Shown here: piece by piece, positions 20,456 through 29,407 of the stretch | How positions within the stretch are numbered: position 1 is the first letter of the stretch | How the letters are laid out: each line of letters begins with the position of its first letter | Origin: Helicobacter fennelliae | GTDB taxonomy: Bacteria; Campylobacterota; Campylobacteria; Campylobacterales; Helicobacteraceae | NCBI RefSeq assembly: GCF_900451005.1 | Contig: NZ_UGIB01000001.1 | Span: forward strand, 186,001-250,000 | Direction: 5' to 3' | Length of the DNA: 64,000 nucleotides | The notes under the pieces: generated by a model | Seen by the model: only the letters and a program-made list of their open reading frames with translations | The model's database searches: none | Told to the model about the DNA's origin: nothing | Position numbers and translations under genes: made by a program

Positions 20456-20593
20456 AAATCCTCTCTTTTTAGCATATTTCAGGGAGTTTGAAATTTTTAG
20501 CCTGCGATGAACGCTTAATGTTACACTTTTTTGTATTTTTGCTTGTCTAAAAATTTCTACACAACCCTAAAATCTGCTAAAAATAGAGGATTT
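20456..20593 (+). repeat. AAATCCT-end palindromic element, type C
   Basis: A 138-base element with ends AAATCCTCTCTTTTTAGC and GCTAAAAATAGAGGATTT. The core contains GGGAGTTTGAAATTTTTAGCC and TTACACTTTTTTGT. An inverted copy of the same length lies at 46640-46777. Confidence 0.85.
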
Positions 20594-20640
20594 CTTAAAT
20601 GCCTCTTGTATTTGTATAGATTCTAGAATCTATGTCATTT

Positions 20641-20864
20641 TTATTGTCATATCTTAAGCGACAGCGAAGAATCCAAAAAGAAATTGTCATTGCGAGACTT
20701 CGCAAGAAGTCGTGGCAATCCATTTTTTACTAGATTGCTTCGTCCTATCGTCCTCGCAATTGATTGGGCAGGCTTGTCATTGCGAGCAAGGTTTGTCCTT
20801 TGCAAACTTTATTTTTTCTGGATTCTTCGGTCGTGCATACGCACTCCTTAAGACATGACAATAA
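20641..20864. repeat. Nested MITE composite (TGTCATGTCTTAAG outer, TCATTGCGAG inner)
   Basis: Outer 18-base arms TTATTGTCATATCTTAAG (20641-20658) and CTTAAGACATGACAATAA (20847-20864) match with one mismatch. Inside lie AGCGAAGAATCCA and its inverse CTGGATTCTTCGG, and within those a TCATTGCGAG-type copy (20684-20760) plus a half copy (20774-20811). This looks like one small element inserted in another. Confidence 0.8.
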
Positions 20865-20900
20865 AGATAGATTCTATGCAGACACAAAAGAGCGTGTAAA

Positions 20901-21034
20901 AAATTCTAGATTTTAAGATGGGTTTGCAAGGGCTTGATAGATTGTGAAGTTTTGAGCGAGGAAATAGAACATGTAGTTCATTGACGAAGCAAAAAACAAA
21001 TCTCGTAGCTCAAATCACTTAAAAGCTAGGATTT
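20901..21034 (-). repeat. AAATCCT-end palindromic element, type B (inverted)
   Basis: The minus strand reads AAATCCTAGCTTTTAAG to CTTAAAATCTAGAATTT. The core shares GATTTGAGCTACGAGATTTG and the CAAGCCCTTGCAAAC-like stretch with the copy at 12532-12675. Confidence 0.85.
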
Positions 21035-21062
21035 AGAATCTATGGAAAATAGAATCTAGAAT

Positions 21063-21887
21063 CTACCCCTGCACAACATCTTGATAAATCACTGACATAT
21101 CAGCTAAGCCATTTTTTCTGTGCTTAGCGATTTCTTGTATATCATCAAATGTGTATTTTGTGTGGTTATAGACTATGATTGCGACTTTATCGCCATTTTT
21201 CAAAAATCTATGCTCGTTTTTTGGCGTGTAGCGCGTCGCACCGACTGCAAAAATCGCTTTGCTTGGGTATCGTGCCTCTTGTATGAAGTGCCAAAGATTC
21301 TCCAAAACCCCGCAATCCTCCTGCGTATTGAGCTTTCTTGCGATCCAATCAAGCAATTTGGTATAAAAATAACTATAAGTTACAAGCTCGCTTTTTTCGC
21401 CATATGATTCCATCACACCTTGCGACTCGACAAATGAAGCGATTGAATAGCGATCGCAAATCCCGCCCACATCAAACACATCAAGTGCTATTTTTTGCCC
21501 TATCGCTTTTGAGCCGCTTGAAAAATTTTTTTTCTGCGAGAGTTTTTTTGCGTTTTTGTCATTGCGAATTGAGACATCATTAAACGCCATAAAAAATTTA
21601 GGCTGGATTGATTTGATATGATTGTCTTGATAGATGATCTCGCATTCAAGCCCTACTTCTGGCTCTGCTTGGATATTGAATGACTGGTTTTTGGGTAGGA
21701 TTATTTTGTGATTGTCATAGCAAAATCTCCCCAAAAACCCCTCATTATGAGGAATGTAAAACGGAAAAAGCCCTTTTGGCGCGTTTTCTTCCTCTCCCTC
21801 AATCTGCGCAAAATCACACGCTTCTCCTGCCTGCTCGAGATGATTTGCGAAATTCCCCGCTACTCCAAATCCCAACATTTTATCCAT
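21063..21887 (-). CDS. Conserved protein, possibly DUF5718 (FAH-like fold)
   Basis: A cytoplasmic protein of 274 residues with no signal or membrane segment. The ATG at 21887 is preferred over an upstream in-frame start because AAAGGGG precedes it at normal spacing and the protein then opens MDKMLGFGVAGNFANHLEQA. That opening and the blocks VGLECEIIYQ, AFNDVSIRN and FDVGGICDRYSIASFV recall fumarylacetoacetate-hydrolase-like proteins. I believe it is the family named DUF5718 in Campylobacterota, but that label is from memory. It has no operon partner: it is convergent with the repeat-filled gap and divergent from canB. Function is unknown. Confidence 0.75.
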   Translation of the reverse strand: MDKMLGFGVAGNFANHLEQAGEACDFAQIEGEEENAPKGLFPFYIPHNEGFLGRFCYDNHKIILPKNQSFNIQAEPEVGLECEIIYQDNHIKSIQPKFFMAFNDVSIRNDKNAKKLSQKKNFSSGSKAIGQKIALDVFDVGGICDRYSIASFVESQGVMESYGEKSELVTYSYFYTKLLDWIARKLNTQEDCGVLENLWHFIQEARYPSKAIFAVGATRYTPKNEHRFLKNGDKVAIIVYNHTKYTFDDIQEIAKHRKNGLADMSVIYQDVVQG

Positions 21888-22017
21888 TGTAATGCCCCTT
21901 TTGTTAAATTCTACATTATAGTCTAAATGCGATAAAACGCAAGCAAATTCACACCCCAAAATCTAAAATATACTCAAATCTCAACACTTCATAATCTCAT
22001 TTTTAATCTTTAAAGTG

Positions 22018-22023
22018 TAAAAT
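22018..22023 (+). promoter_or_regulatory. Putative -10 element for the canB operon
   Basis: TAAAAT in the context GTGTAAAATGCG, 27 bases upstream of the carbonic anhydrase ATG. TTAGGAGCTAAG before the ATG is a strong ribosome site. Confidence 0.4.
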
Positions 22024-22049
22024 GCGACATTTATTTCTTAGGAGCTAAG

Positions 22050-22703
22050 ATGAAAGAATTGTTTGAAGGGGCAATAAAATTTCAAGAAGAGGACTTTAAC
22101 GCGCATAAAGATCTCTATGAAAGCCTCAAAAAACACCAAGAACCGCACACGCTTTTTATCTCTTGTGTAGATTCTCGTGTCGTGCCAAATCTCATCACCA
22201 ATACCCTGCCGGGCGATTTATTTGTTGTGCGTAATATCGGCAACATCGTCCCTCCTTATAAAGAGTCTCAAACCCTGCGCGAAGGCTATCTAGCGACAAC
22301 AGCAGCGATCGAATACGCACTCACGATTTTAGAGATACAAAACATCATCATTTGCGGGCATAGTAATTGTGGCGCGTGTGCGGCGATTTATGAGCCTCCG
22401 ACAAAGCTTGAGCAAACGCCCTATGTCAAAAAATGGATAAGTCTTCTTAATCCTGTAAAACAAAAAGTCGAATCACTCAAGCCAAACTCTAAATCCAAAC
22501 GAATTTGGCTCACAGAGCAAATCAATATCGAACAGCAATTAGAAAATCTAATGACTTATCCATTTGTCGAGGAGAGATTTGATAGAGGCGAGCTACGAAT
22601 TTATGGTTGGTATTATATCATTGAGACAGGCGAGATTCTAAACTACAACCTCATCTCACGCGAATTCAAACCAATCTCACATAATAAAGAAAAAAAACAA
22701 TAA
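22050..22703 (+). CDS. Beta-class carbonic anhydrase
   Basis: A 217-residue cytoplasmic zinc enzyme that interconverts CO2 and bicarbonate, important for a capnophilic, acid-exposed bacterium. Zinc ligands and the catalytic dyad are visible: Cys39, with Asp41 and Arg43, in SCVDSRVVP, and His104 and Cys107 in ICGHSNCGAC. The C-terminal region, YGWYYIIETGEI, is also typical. It is the first gene of a run to nusB in the order HP0004-HP0003-HP0002-HP0001 as I recall it, with one extra gene inserted after it. Confidence 0.97.
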   Translation: MKELFEGAIKFQEEDFNAHKDLYESLKKHQEPHTLFISCVDSRVVPNLITNTLPGDLFVVRNIGNIVPPYKESQTLREGYLATTAAIEYALTILEIQNIIICGHSNCGACAAIYEPPTKLEQTPYVKKWISLLNPVKQKVESLKPNSKSKRIWLTEQINIEQQLENLMTYPFVEERFDRGELRIYGWYYIIETGEILNYNLISREFKPISHNKEKKQ

Positions 22704-22713
22704 AGGAAAAACA

Positions 22714-23358
22714 ATGAAAAAACTACTCTGCTCTATAATGATCCTCATAGCTACCACTGCACTCAATGCAAAAACAGATTCCACACCAGAATCTAAAGAT
22801 TTAGATTCTAAAATCAATGTGCTTTTTGACAAACTCAATGCTCCTATATGGATACAAAACACTACCCAATATATAAAATACACTGAAGCAAAAATGTCAG
22901 AAATCTCACAATGCCTAAGCAAAAAAGCCCAAAAAACTTGGAAAAATCTTTATAAAGAAATGAATAACAATATCAAAAAAGGCGATATTCTTTTCAAAGA
23001 AGCCCTTAGCACGATTAATCCTAAGCACACAGATGAACTCATAGAAATGTTTGAAACCCCTATGGGACAAAAACTAAGCCAAGCTTTAAAAGAAAAAGAG
23101 AGATATTTTATCTGCCCAGAGCTTGCGCATTATGATCCAGAGTTTTGGGGTGATTCTTTTACGCAAGAAGATTATCAAAAACTTCGAGAATTTCTTGATG
23201 GCACATCAGAATCTCTAAAAGACAATCTCACAGAATTTAACAAAACACTCCGACTCAGACTCTCACAAAACAACTCTCTTGAAAACAAAGAAATGCAAGA
23301 ACTTCAAGATGAGATCACACAATGCCAACAAACACAAAAGCTAAAGGAGGAGAAATGA
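22714..23358 (+). CDS. Secreted protein of unknown function, weak DUF2059 resemblance
   Basis: A 214-residue predicted periplasmic protein with signal peptide [19 protein letters not shown], cleaved near residue 19. The mature part is helical and charged. [14 protein letters not shown] segment recalls the F..P.GQK block of DUF2059 proteins, but the match is thin. Two Cys residues (SQCLSK and FICPE) could form a disulphide. It starts ten bases after canB and its stop overlaps the kdsA start (ATGA), so it is part of that operon. I do not recall it in the H. pylori version of the operon. Confidence 0.6.
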   Translation: MKKLLCSIMILIATTALNAKTDSTPESKDLDSKINVLFDKLNAPIWIQNTTQYIKYTEAKMSEISQCLSKKAQKTWKNLYKEMNNNIKKGDILFKEALSTINPKHTDELIEMFETPMGQKLSQALKEKERYFICPELAHYDPEFWGDSFTQEDYQKLREFLDGTSESLKDNLTEFNKTLRLRLSQNNSLENKEMQELQDEITQCQQTQKLKEEK

Positions 23359-24245
23359 TTTTATTTTGCGGACCTTGCGTGATTGAGAGCAAAGAGCAAC
23401 TCCGAAAAATCGCGCATGATTTGGCGGTATTTCACGAGGATAAAAGGATTGATTTTTATTTCAAAGCAAGCTTTGATAAGGCGAATCGCACAAGCCTTGA
23501 GAGCTATCGAGGACCCGGGCTTGATGAGGGATTGCGCGCGCTTGATGAGATCAAAAAAGAATTTGGCTACAAAATCATCACAGACATTCACGAATCCACC
23601 CAAGCGCAAGCAATCGCCCAAGTGGCTGATGTGATTCAGATTCCGGCTTTTTTGTGTCGCCAGACGGATTTAATCGTCTCTGTGGCAAAGACAAATAAAG
23701 CCATAAATATCAAAAAAGGGCAGTTTATGAACCCAAAAGATATGCGATATAGCGTGCTAAAAGCGATAAAAACGCGTAGCAATGCTAGTGATAATATCGA
23801 TACTAGCGATAATGAAGCAATCTTTGCAGAATCCAAAAAACATCAAATCTGCCTCACAGAGCGCGGGGCTAGCTTTGGCTATGGGAATCTTGTCGTTGAT
23901 ATGCGATCGCTTGTGATTATGAGGGAATTTGCGCCGGTGATTTTTGATGTAACACATAGCGTGCAAATGCCCGGCGGTGCGGGTGGAAAAAGTGGCGGAG
24001 AGAGCTATTTTGCGCCATATTTAGCCAAAGCTGCGGCGGCTGTGGGGGTTGATGGGTTTTTTATCGAGACGCATTATGATCCTACAAATGCGCTTAGTGA
24101 TGGGTCAAATATGATTCCGCTTGATAAGCTACAACCGCTCATAAAGCAGCTTTTTGCGATCCAAGATGCCTTGCATTTAGATTCTACCAGTGCAAAAACA
24201 CATTCTCTAAATATGCATTCTCCAAAAATGCATTCCACACTATAA
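23355..24245 (+). CDS. kdsA: 3-deoxy-8-phosphooctulonate synthase (KDO-8-P synthase)
   Basis: Condenses phosphoenolpyruvate with arabinose-5-phosphate to KDO-8-phosphate for the LPS inner core. The ATG at 23355 follows AAGGAGGAG and gives [16 protein letters not shown]. Further blocks are [45 protein letters not shown] and [15 protein letters not shown]. The region at about residues 137-162 is an insertion rich in Asn/Asp before the [18 protein letters not shown] block; H. pylori also has a longer loop there. The last 20 residues form a His/Ser/Met tail with near-repeats of MHS that looks like a recent extension. It overlaps the preceding secreted-protein gene by four bases. Confidence 0.97.
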   Translation: MILFCGPCVIESKEQLRKIAHDLAVFHEDKRIDFYFKASFDKANRTSLESYRGPGLDEGLRALDEIKKEFGYKIITDIHESTQAQAIAQVADVIQIPAFLCRQTDLIVSVAKTNKAINIKKGQFMNPKDMRYSVLKAIKTRSNASDNIDTSDNEAIFAESKKHQICLTERGASFGYGNLVVDMRSLVIMREFAPVIFDVTHSVQMPGGAGGKSGGESYFAPYLAKAAAAVGVDGFFIETHYDPTNALSDGSNMIPLDKLQPLIKQLFAIQDALHLDSTSAKTHSLNMHSPKMHSTL

Positions 24246-24279
24246 ATTTTTAAACATAAATTCTTATAAAGGAGCAAAA

Positions 24280-24750
24280 ATGAATACATTTGAAGGCAAA
24301 ATCCTACTTCAAGGATCAGAAAAAATCGCAATCGTTTGCGCGAGGTTTAATCACATCATCAGCGATAGGCTAATCGAAGGCGCGAAAGATAGCTTTTTGA
24401 GACACGGAGGCAATGAAAAAAATCTCGATCTCATTTTAGTGCCGGGCGCGTATGAGATTCCATTTGTGCTTGATAGAATCCTAGCCACCAAAAAATACAG
24501 CGGAATCTGCACTCTAGGCGTCATCATTAGAGGCGGGACACCGCATTTTGATTATGTGAGTGCTGAAGCGACAAAAGGCATTGCCAATGCCACGCTCAAA
24601 TACACCACACCTGTGAGCTTTGGCGTGCTTACGACTGATAATGTCGAGCAAGCGATCGAGCGCGCAGGCTCAAAAGCGGGCAACAAAGGATTTGAAGCGA
24701 TGAATGCACTCATAGAACTCATAAGCCTCTATCAAGCACTCAAAATCTAA
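24280..24750 (+). CDS. ribH: 6,7-dimethyl-8-ribityllumazine synthase
   Basis: Penultimate riboflavin pathway enzyme, condensing the ribityl pyrimidine with dihydroxybutanone phosphate; it forms cytoplasmic icosahedral or pentameric assemblies. The 156 residues include [35 protein letters not shown], the catalytic block [15 protein letters not shown] and [27 protein letters not shown] precedes the ATG. The stop overlaps the nusB start by one base. Confidence 0.98.
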   Translation: MNTFEGKILLQGSEKIAIVCARFNHIISDRLIEGAKDSFLRHGGNEKNLDLILVPGAYEIPFVLDRILATKKYSGICTLGVIIRGGTPHFDYVSAEATKGIANATLKYTTPVSFGVLTTDNVEQAIERAGSKAGNKGFEAMNALIELISLYQALKI

Positions 24751-25157
24751 TGGCGACAAGAACACAAGCCAGAGAGGCTGTCATTGGGCTTTTGTATGGG
24801 TATGAGATAGGCAATGACGACATAAAAAAAAGCGCGATCACTATCCTTGAAGAAAAAAAAATCCGCAACAAACAACAAGAATTCGCGCTTTGTCTATTTA
24901 ATGGCATCACGCAATGCCTTCCGCAAATTGATGAACTCATCAAATCTCATCTCAAAGAATGGGATTTTTCGCGATTGGGCAGAATCGAAAAAAGTATCCT
25001 ACGACTTGGCGTCTATGAGCTTATCTATACCCAAACTGACACACCTATCATCATCAATGAAGCCATTGAGCTTGCCAAAATCTATGGCGAAGAAAACGCC
25101 CCAAAGCTCATCAATGGCGTTTTGGATTCTATTAAAAGTTACAAAAAGGAGCAATAA
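24750..25157 (+). CDS. nusB: Transcription antitermination factor NusB
   Basis: A 135-residue all-helical RNA-binding protein that binds boxA with S10 in rRNA antitermination. It shows [11 protein letters not shown]-like opening helices, [17 protein letters not shown] and the family C-terminal stretch [20 protein letters not shown]. It overlaps ribH by one base at its start, and its stop overlaps the ATG of the phase-variable glycosyltransferase (TAATG). That GT gene is therefore translated by coupling to nusB or from read-through. Confidence 0.97.
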   Translation: MATRTQAREAVIGLLYGYEIGNDDIKKSAITILEEKKIRNKQQEFALCLFNGITQCLPQIDELIKSHLKEWDFSRLGRIEKSILRLGVYELIYTQTDTPIIINEAIELAKIYGEENAPKLINGVLDSIKSYKKEQ

Positions 25158-26282
25158 TGTATCATATCTGTTTGAACGCAAATGAAGGGTATATCAAATT
25201 TGCAGCAGTGCTTATCACAAGCATAATTACAAATACACATAAAAAAGAGCCAACAAAGCCTCAAAAATCTCGGTTGGGGGGGGGGCAAATACTGCTTTCA
25301 CATCTTAACTGATAATATCTCAAAGCCTACCAAAGACAAACTCCAAATCCTCCAAAATGAACTCTCGCTTATTTTTCCTTGTGAGATACGCATTCATTAT
25401 GTAGATATTTCTATTTTTGATTCTGAAGGTATGCCGCAATGGGCAAGACAAGGAACAAATAAGCTTGCATATTGCAGAATCTTACTCGCTCAATTTTTGC
25501 CTCAAGATCTTGATATATGCCTATATCTTGATGTCGATATGCTCACACTTTCAGATATAAGCGAACTCTTTGAGATGGATTTAGGTAGCACTTTTGCTGG
25601 AGTTGTGCTTGATCCGACTATTGCAACAGAGCCATTTAAGGCTATCCGCCCACACACAAAAGACTTCAAATACCCCAATCCATACGCGTATTTTAATTCA
25701 GGCTGTATGCTTATCAATCTCAAAGAATGGAGAAAGCAAAACATACAACAGCAATGCATGGATTTTTTAAATACCTATGCAACACGATTTCGCGATCAAG
25801 ATATTTTAAATGCGATTATCGGCGACAACACCACAAAGCTAGAGCCAAAATGGAATTTTATTATTTACTTTATGATGATAGCAAATCACAACGCACGACT
25901 CAAAACCCCCGCGCAAAACATCTGCAAATTTTCAATCGACACCTATCAAGCCTCGCTTGCTAATATCAAAATCATTCATTATTGCTGCTGCCCTAAGCCT
26001 TGGGCGTCCGCTTATAGCGTGCTTGATTTTGATTTTAAGCCTTTTGTAGAATCTTACTTTCGCGAGCAATGGTGGAAAATGGCGGACAAAACCCCAGCTT
26101 TCGCACAAGAGCTTCAAGAGCTCAAATCAAAAATCGCTGATACAGATTTCATCTCTTATGCCAAAGCCCTAAGCCAAAGCCTCCAAACGCTCGATGATCG
26201 CATAACCAACATAAAATCCGCCCTGTTTGCACCTCATAAATTTATCTACCAAAAAATCAAAAATAAATTTGGATTCAAATAA
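25157..26282 (+). pseudogene. Phase-variable family 8 glycosyltransferase (OFF as sequenced)
   Basis: A GT8-type retaining glycosyltransferase, probably for LPS or another surface glycan. The ATG at 25157 overlaps the nusB stop. The frame meets a G10 tract (25276-25285) and ends 25 bases later. With G9 it runs on as LGGGKYCFHILTDNIS and gives a 374-residue protein. The sugar-nucleotide DxD is LYLDVDML (Asp125, Asp127), followed by FNSGCMLINLKEWR and FRDQDILNAI, typical of the family, and by IIHYCCCPKPW near the end of the fold. The C-terminus is amphipathic and basic, suggesting peripheral membrane attachment. No other damage is seen, so this is a switched-off gene rather than a dead one. Confidence 0.9.
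25276..25285 (+). repeat. G10 homopolymer contingency tract in the GT8 gene
   Basis: Ten Gs near codon 40. G9 or G12 would be in frame; G10 leads to TGA at 25310-25312. Confidence 0.93.
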
Positions 26283-26313
26283 TGAATTAAAGTAAGTTTT
26301 AGCGATATGGTGC

Positions 26314-26319
26314 TAATAT
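26314..26319 (+). promoter_or_regulatory. Putative extended -10 element for the radical SAM gene
   Basis: TGCTAATAT (extended -10) lies 29 bases upstream of the ATG at 26348, and AAAGGAAT supplies a ribosome site. It would let the radical SAM and GT2 genes be expressed independently of nusB. Confidence 0.4.
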
Positions 26320-26347
26320 TTAGAGATTTTAATGACAAAGGAATAAA

Positions 26348-27806
26348 ATGAATATGTATCATAAGCATATAAGTGAAGGGGGGGGGGGCAGAGAACAACA
26401 CTCATAAATCTCAAATCCCACTTATTAAATTCGCTCATAACGATTTCTGCCTTACAACTAAAAAACTCCCCACTCGTAGGGCTGTTATATGGCTTGGACA
26501 AACTTGTAATCTTAACTGCTTTTTTTGCTACTTTGCCGAACGCATTGCTGACAAAAATCACCCCGAACACGCATTTTTTACATTAGAAAAAGCCAAAACA
26601 ATGTGTAAGATTTTTGTAGAGGAATATGGACTCAATAGCATTGATATACAAGGTGGTGAGCCAACAATTTATCCGCATATCTTTGAGTTGATTTCATACT
26701 GCAATCAAATTGGGCTAAAGCCAACGCTCATCACAAATGGCATAACTTTGAGTAATTTTGAGTTTGCACAAAAATTCAAAACTGCTGGAATCTATGATTT
26801 TTTAATATCGTTACAAGGTATTGGCGAGACTTACAATAAGGTCGTAGGAAGCAAAAATGCTTTTGAAAAACAACAAAAAGCCTTAGAAAATCTCAAAAAA
26901 CTTCAAATCCCAATACGAGTCAATGCAGTCCTCACAAACCAAATCATAGACGAAATGGAGCAAATCGCTGATTTGGCAATCCAATATAATGCGAGGGTTG
27001 TAAATTTTATAGCGTATAATAACACTGGTGATCAAAAAATACTCCGACAAGCCCATAAGATTCCATATTATGACATTATCGCTCAAAAATTAGAGCCAAT
27101 CATTGACAAACTTGAGAATCTTAATATCGAAGTGAATTTGAGATTTTTACCTTTTTGTGTAGTGAGTGAAAAATATCGTAAAAATATCCAAAACAGCGAT
27201 CAAATGCTTTATGATAATCACGAATGGGAAGCAAGCTCACGATTGTGGGTTGATAGACCTGCACAACGACAAGCCAAATCACCAATTGAGCCAAGACGAA
27301 CAATCTACTATCTCTCAAGATTTAAAATATCAAGAATCTATCGCTCATCGACACTAAAAGAAAAACTTCAATGGATAAAATCATTGCTTTTACCTTTTGT
27401 GCCTTTACGCTTTAAATCATATGCCCCGATTTTGTCATATCAAAAGCCTATATTTGACAAGATGAAACACTATACGCCAAATGCCAAAAATTATGACAAA
27501 ACCCACCAATATTCAAAAGTAGAATGCTTTTATTTCGAACAAAAAGAAATCATGCACAATATCTCAAAACATAAAATTTATCATTCCAAATGCAATCAAT
27601 GCGATATAAAGGCTATTTGTGATGGATTTTATTGTGATTTTATCGATGAATTTGGGTCAAATGCTATAAAGCCAATCAAGCTTAAATCCCCAACTACAAA
27701 TCCTAGATTCTATTCACAACACCAATATAAAGTGATAGAGGCAAAAGAATGGTCATGGTTTTTTAGCCAAGACGAACTTACCCAAATCAAAAAGCACCCT
27801 AAATGA
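26348..27806 (+). pseudogene. Phase-variable radical SAM protein with SPASM-like C-terminal cysteines (OFF as sequenced)
   Basis: The ATG at 26348 has a good ribosome site. The frame enters a G11 tract (26378-26388) and stops at 26405-26407. With G10 it continues as a 485-residue protein. The radical SAM cluster is GQTCNLNCFFC (Cys53, Cys57, Cys60), followed by DIQGGEPTIYPH. A C-terminal Cys cluster, KCNQCDIKAICDGFYC, resembles SPASM/twitch auxiliary Fe-S domains. Such enzymes modify peptides or sugars by radical chemistry; the substrate here is unknown, but it lies between two glycosyltransferases. A GTG at 26373 is in frame with G11 but lacks a ribosome site and directly follows a stop. The stop overlaps the GT2 start (ATGA). 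Confidence 0.87.
26378..26388 (+). repeat. G11 homopolymer contingency tract in the radical SAM gene
   Basis: Eleven Gs starting at codon 11. G10 or G13 would join the ATG to the long frame. Confidence 0.93.
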
Positions 27807-28687
27807 CAAGCCACAATCTTCCAAAAGTCGCAGTTATTATCAGTAATTATAACTATGCAAAATATATCAAAGAATGCGTAAAATCTATACAAAATCAAAA
27901 TTACCCATATCTCCAAATACTCATTGTTGATGATGGAAGTAGCGATAATTCACTCCAAACAATCTCATCTCTTACAGGAGTCAAAGTCATCAGTAAAGAA
28001 AATGGCGGACAACTTAGTGCATTTAACGCCGGATTTAAGGCACTCAATAAAGATATTGACATTGTGTTTTTTCTTGATGCTGATGATGTGATGAATAAAA
28101 ACTATATGCTTCAATGCGTTGAATTTTATACACAACACAAAGATGTTGAATTTGCATTCTGCAATAATGAGCATTTACTACCCGATAATAGCACTTACAA
28201 ACCACAATCACCATACAAAAAATCAATTTTGGGATTTGGGCTGTATAAGGCATACTTTCTCAAAGAATATTTAGGCAACTCAACATCTAGCATAAGCATA
28301 AAAAAATCTATCTTAGAGAAGATTCTACCTCTGGATTTGGAGGGTGATTGGCGGATTAGGGCTGATGATTGTATTATCTGGGGCGCAAGCTTAGTGGGAG
28401 CAAACATAGGATATCTTGATATATATGGGATCAAATACCGCATACACTCAACAAACAATCATTATGGCAAAACATTTGATAATGCTTATCTGTTTAGGCG
28501 AGAACTCAATATTGAAAAAATGTTCGCACTCATTATGTCAAAAAACAATATTATCCTCTCTGCAACAAGCCTATATTTAGAATTTCTCTCCAACAAAGAA
28601 AAAACTAAATACATCAAAATCACTCTTTTGTCAAATCTTCACATAATTCAAAAAATAAAACTTATAGGCAGGATTTTACTCTCATAG
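27803..28687 (+). CDS. Family 2 glycosyltransferase
   Basis: A 294-residue inverting glycosyltransferase with a GT-A fold. It opens VAVIISNYNYAKYIKECVKS, has the nucleotide-binding IVDDGSSD (Asp43, Asp44), GGQLSAFNAGFK and the metal-binding FLDADDVM (Asp92-Asp95), then a WRIRADDCIIWGAS region that may provide the catalytic base. It overlaps the radical SAM gene by four bases, so its translation probably falls when that gene is OFF. It likely adds a sugar to LPS, a glycolipid or a glycoprotein; the acceptor cannot be told from sequence. The last stretch is hydrophobic and basic. Confidence 0.92.
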   Translation: MTSHNLPKVAVIISNYNYAKYIKECVKSIQNQNYPYLQILIVDDGSSDNSLQTISSLTGVKVISKENGGQLSAFNAGFKALNKDIDIVFFLDADDVMNKNYMLQCVEFYTQHKDVEFAFCNNEHLLPDNSTYKPQSPYKKSILGFGLYKAYFLKEYLGNSTSSISIKKSILEKILPLDLEGDWRIRADDCIIWGASLVGANIGYLDIYGIKYRIHSTNNHYGKTFDNAYLFRRELNIEKMFALIMSKNNIILSATSLYLEFLSNKEKTKYIKITLLSNLHIIQKIKLIGRILLS

Positions 28688-29407
28688 AATTAAATGCCAA
28701 TCTATAAAATAAATCGTCATTACTTAAGCACAAGCGTTGTAATCCAAAAAAGAATCGTCATTGTAAGACTTCGTAAGAAGTCGTGGCAATATATAAGAAT
28801 CCACTTCATCATTATTCTAAAGCTTTGCAACAACTAAAGAATCCTAGAAAATTTTGTCATTGCGAGTAATCGTAAGATTGCGTGGTAATTATGATGAGTT
28901 TTAGATTCTCTTTTGCTTCGTCCTATTGTCCTTGCAATGACAAACCTGCCCCCTCAATTGCGAGCAAAATTTTCAAATTTTGCATGGCAATCCATTTTTT
29001 AAGTTTTAGAATCTAGATTCTATATTGTTTTGACGCACTCTTACCCGTCATGTCTTAAGCGTTAGCGAAGAATCCAGTAAAAATCTAATACAAAATCTAA
29101 AATAGATTCCAGTTTGGATTTGGATTCTTCGTTCGTTTCACTCACTCAAGTAATGACAAGTTTTAATTCTATGCAAACACAAGCAAGCATTAAGAAATTC
29201 TAGACTTTTTTTAATTTTTAGATTTTAGAATTTATGCAAACACAATGGCGCGTAAAGAAATCCTCTATTTTTAGCTTATTTTTGTAGCTTTGCAAGTTTA
29301 GCAGTGAGTCGCACTTTTCGTGCGTCGCTAATTAAGAGAACCGATGCAATCCGCAAAATTTACCAAAAAGCTAGGATTTAGATCACATGGAAATTAGAAT
29401 CTAAATT
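28688..29407. other. Gene-free gap of MITE-like repeats and one AAATCCT element
   Basis: Between convergent GT2 and chemoreceptor genes. It holds TCATTGTAAGACTTCG- and TCATTGCGAG-type copies (28756-28800 and 28856-28992) and TGTCATGTCTTAAG-type halves (28710-28750 and 29048-29080, the latter with an inverse near 29120-29160). It ends with a type E element. No gene is seen. Confidence 0.82.
29258..29379 (-). repeat. AAATCCT-end palindromic element, type E (inverted)
   Basis: A 122-base copy. On the plus strand it starts AAATCCTCTATTTTTAGC and ends AAAAAGCTAGGATTT. The core contains the hairpin GTCGCACTTTTCGTGCGTCGC. An oppositely oriented relative is at 46380-46502. Confidence 0.78.

Larger units (their letters stand above)
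20209..21062. other. Gene-free gap with nested palindromic elements
   Basis: The gap between two convergent genes begins with an A16 homopolymer (20217-20232). A degenerate AT-rich stretch ends in a partial element tail around 20390-20430 that resembles type E. It is followed by a type C element, a nested MITE composite and an inverted type B element, listed separately. I see no gene. Confidence 0.85.

Noticed and set aside
26373-27806. Translation of the radical SAM gene from GTG at 26373 with the present G11 tract
   Set aside because: The GTG directly follows an in-frame stop and has no ribosome site, whereas the ATG at 26348 has AAAGGAAT at good spacing; the phase-off reading is preferred.
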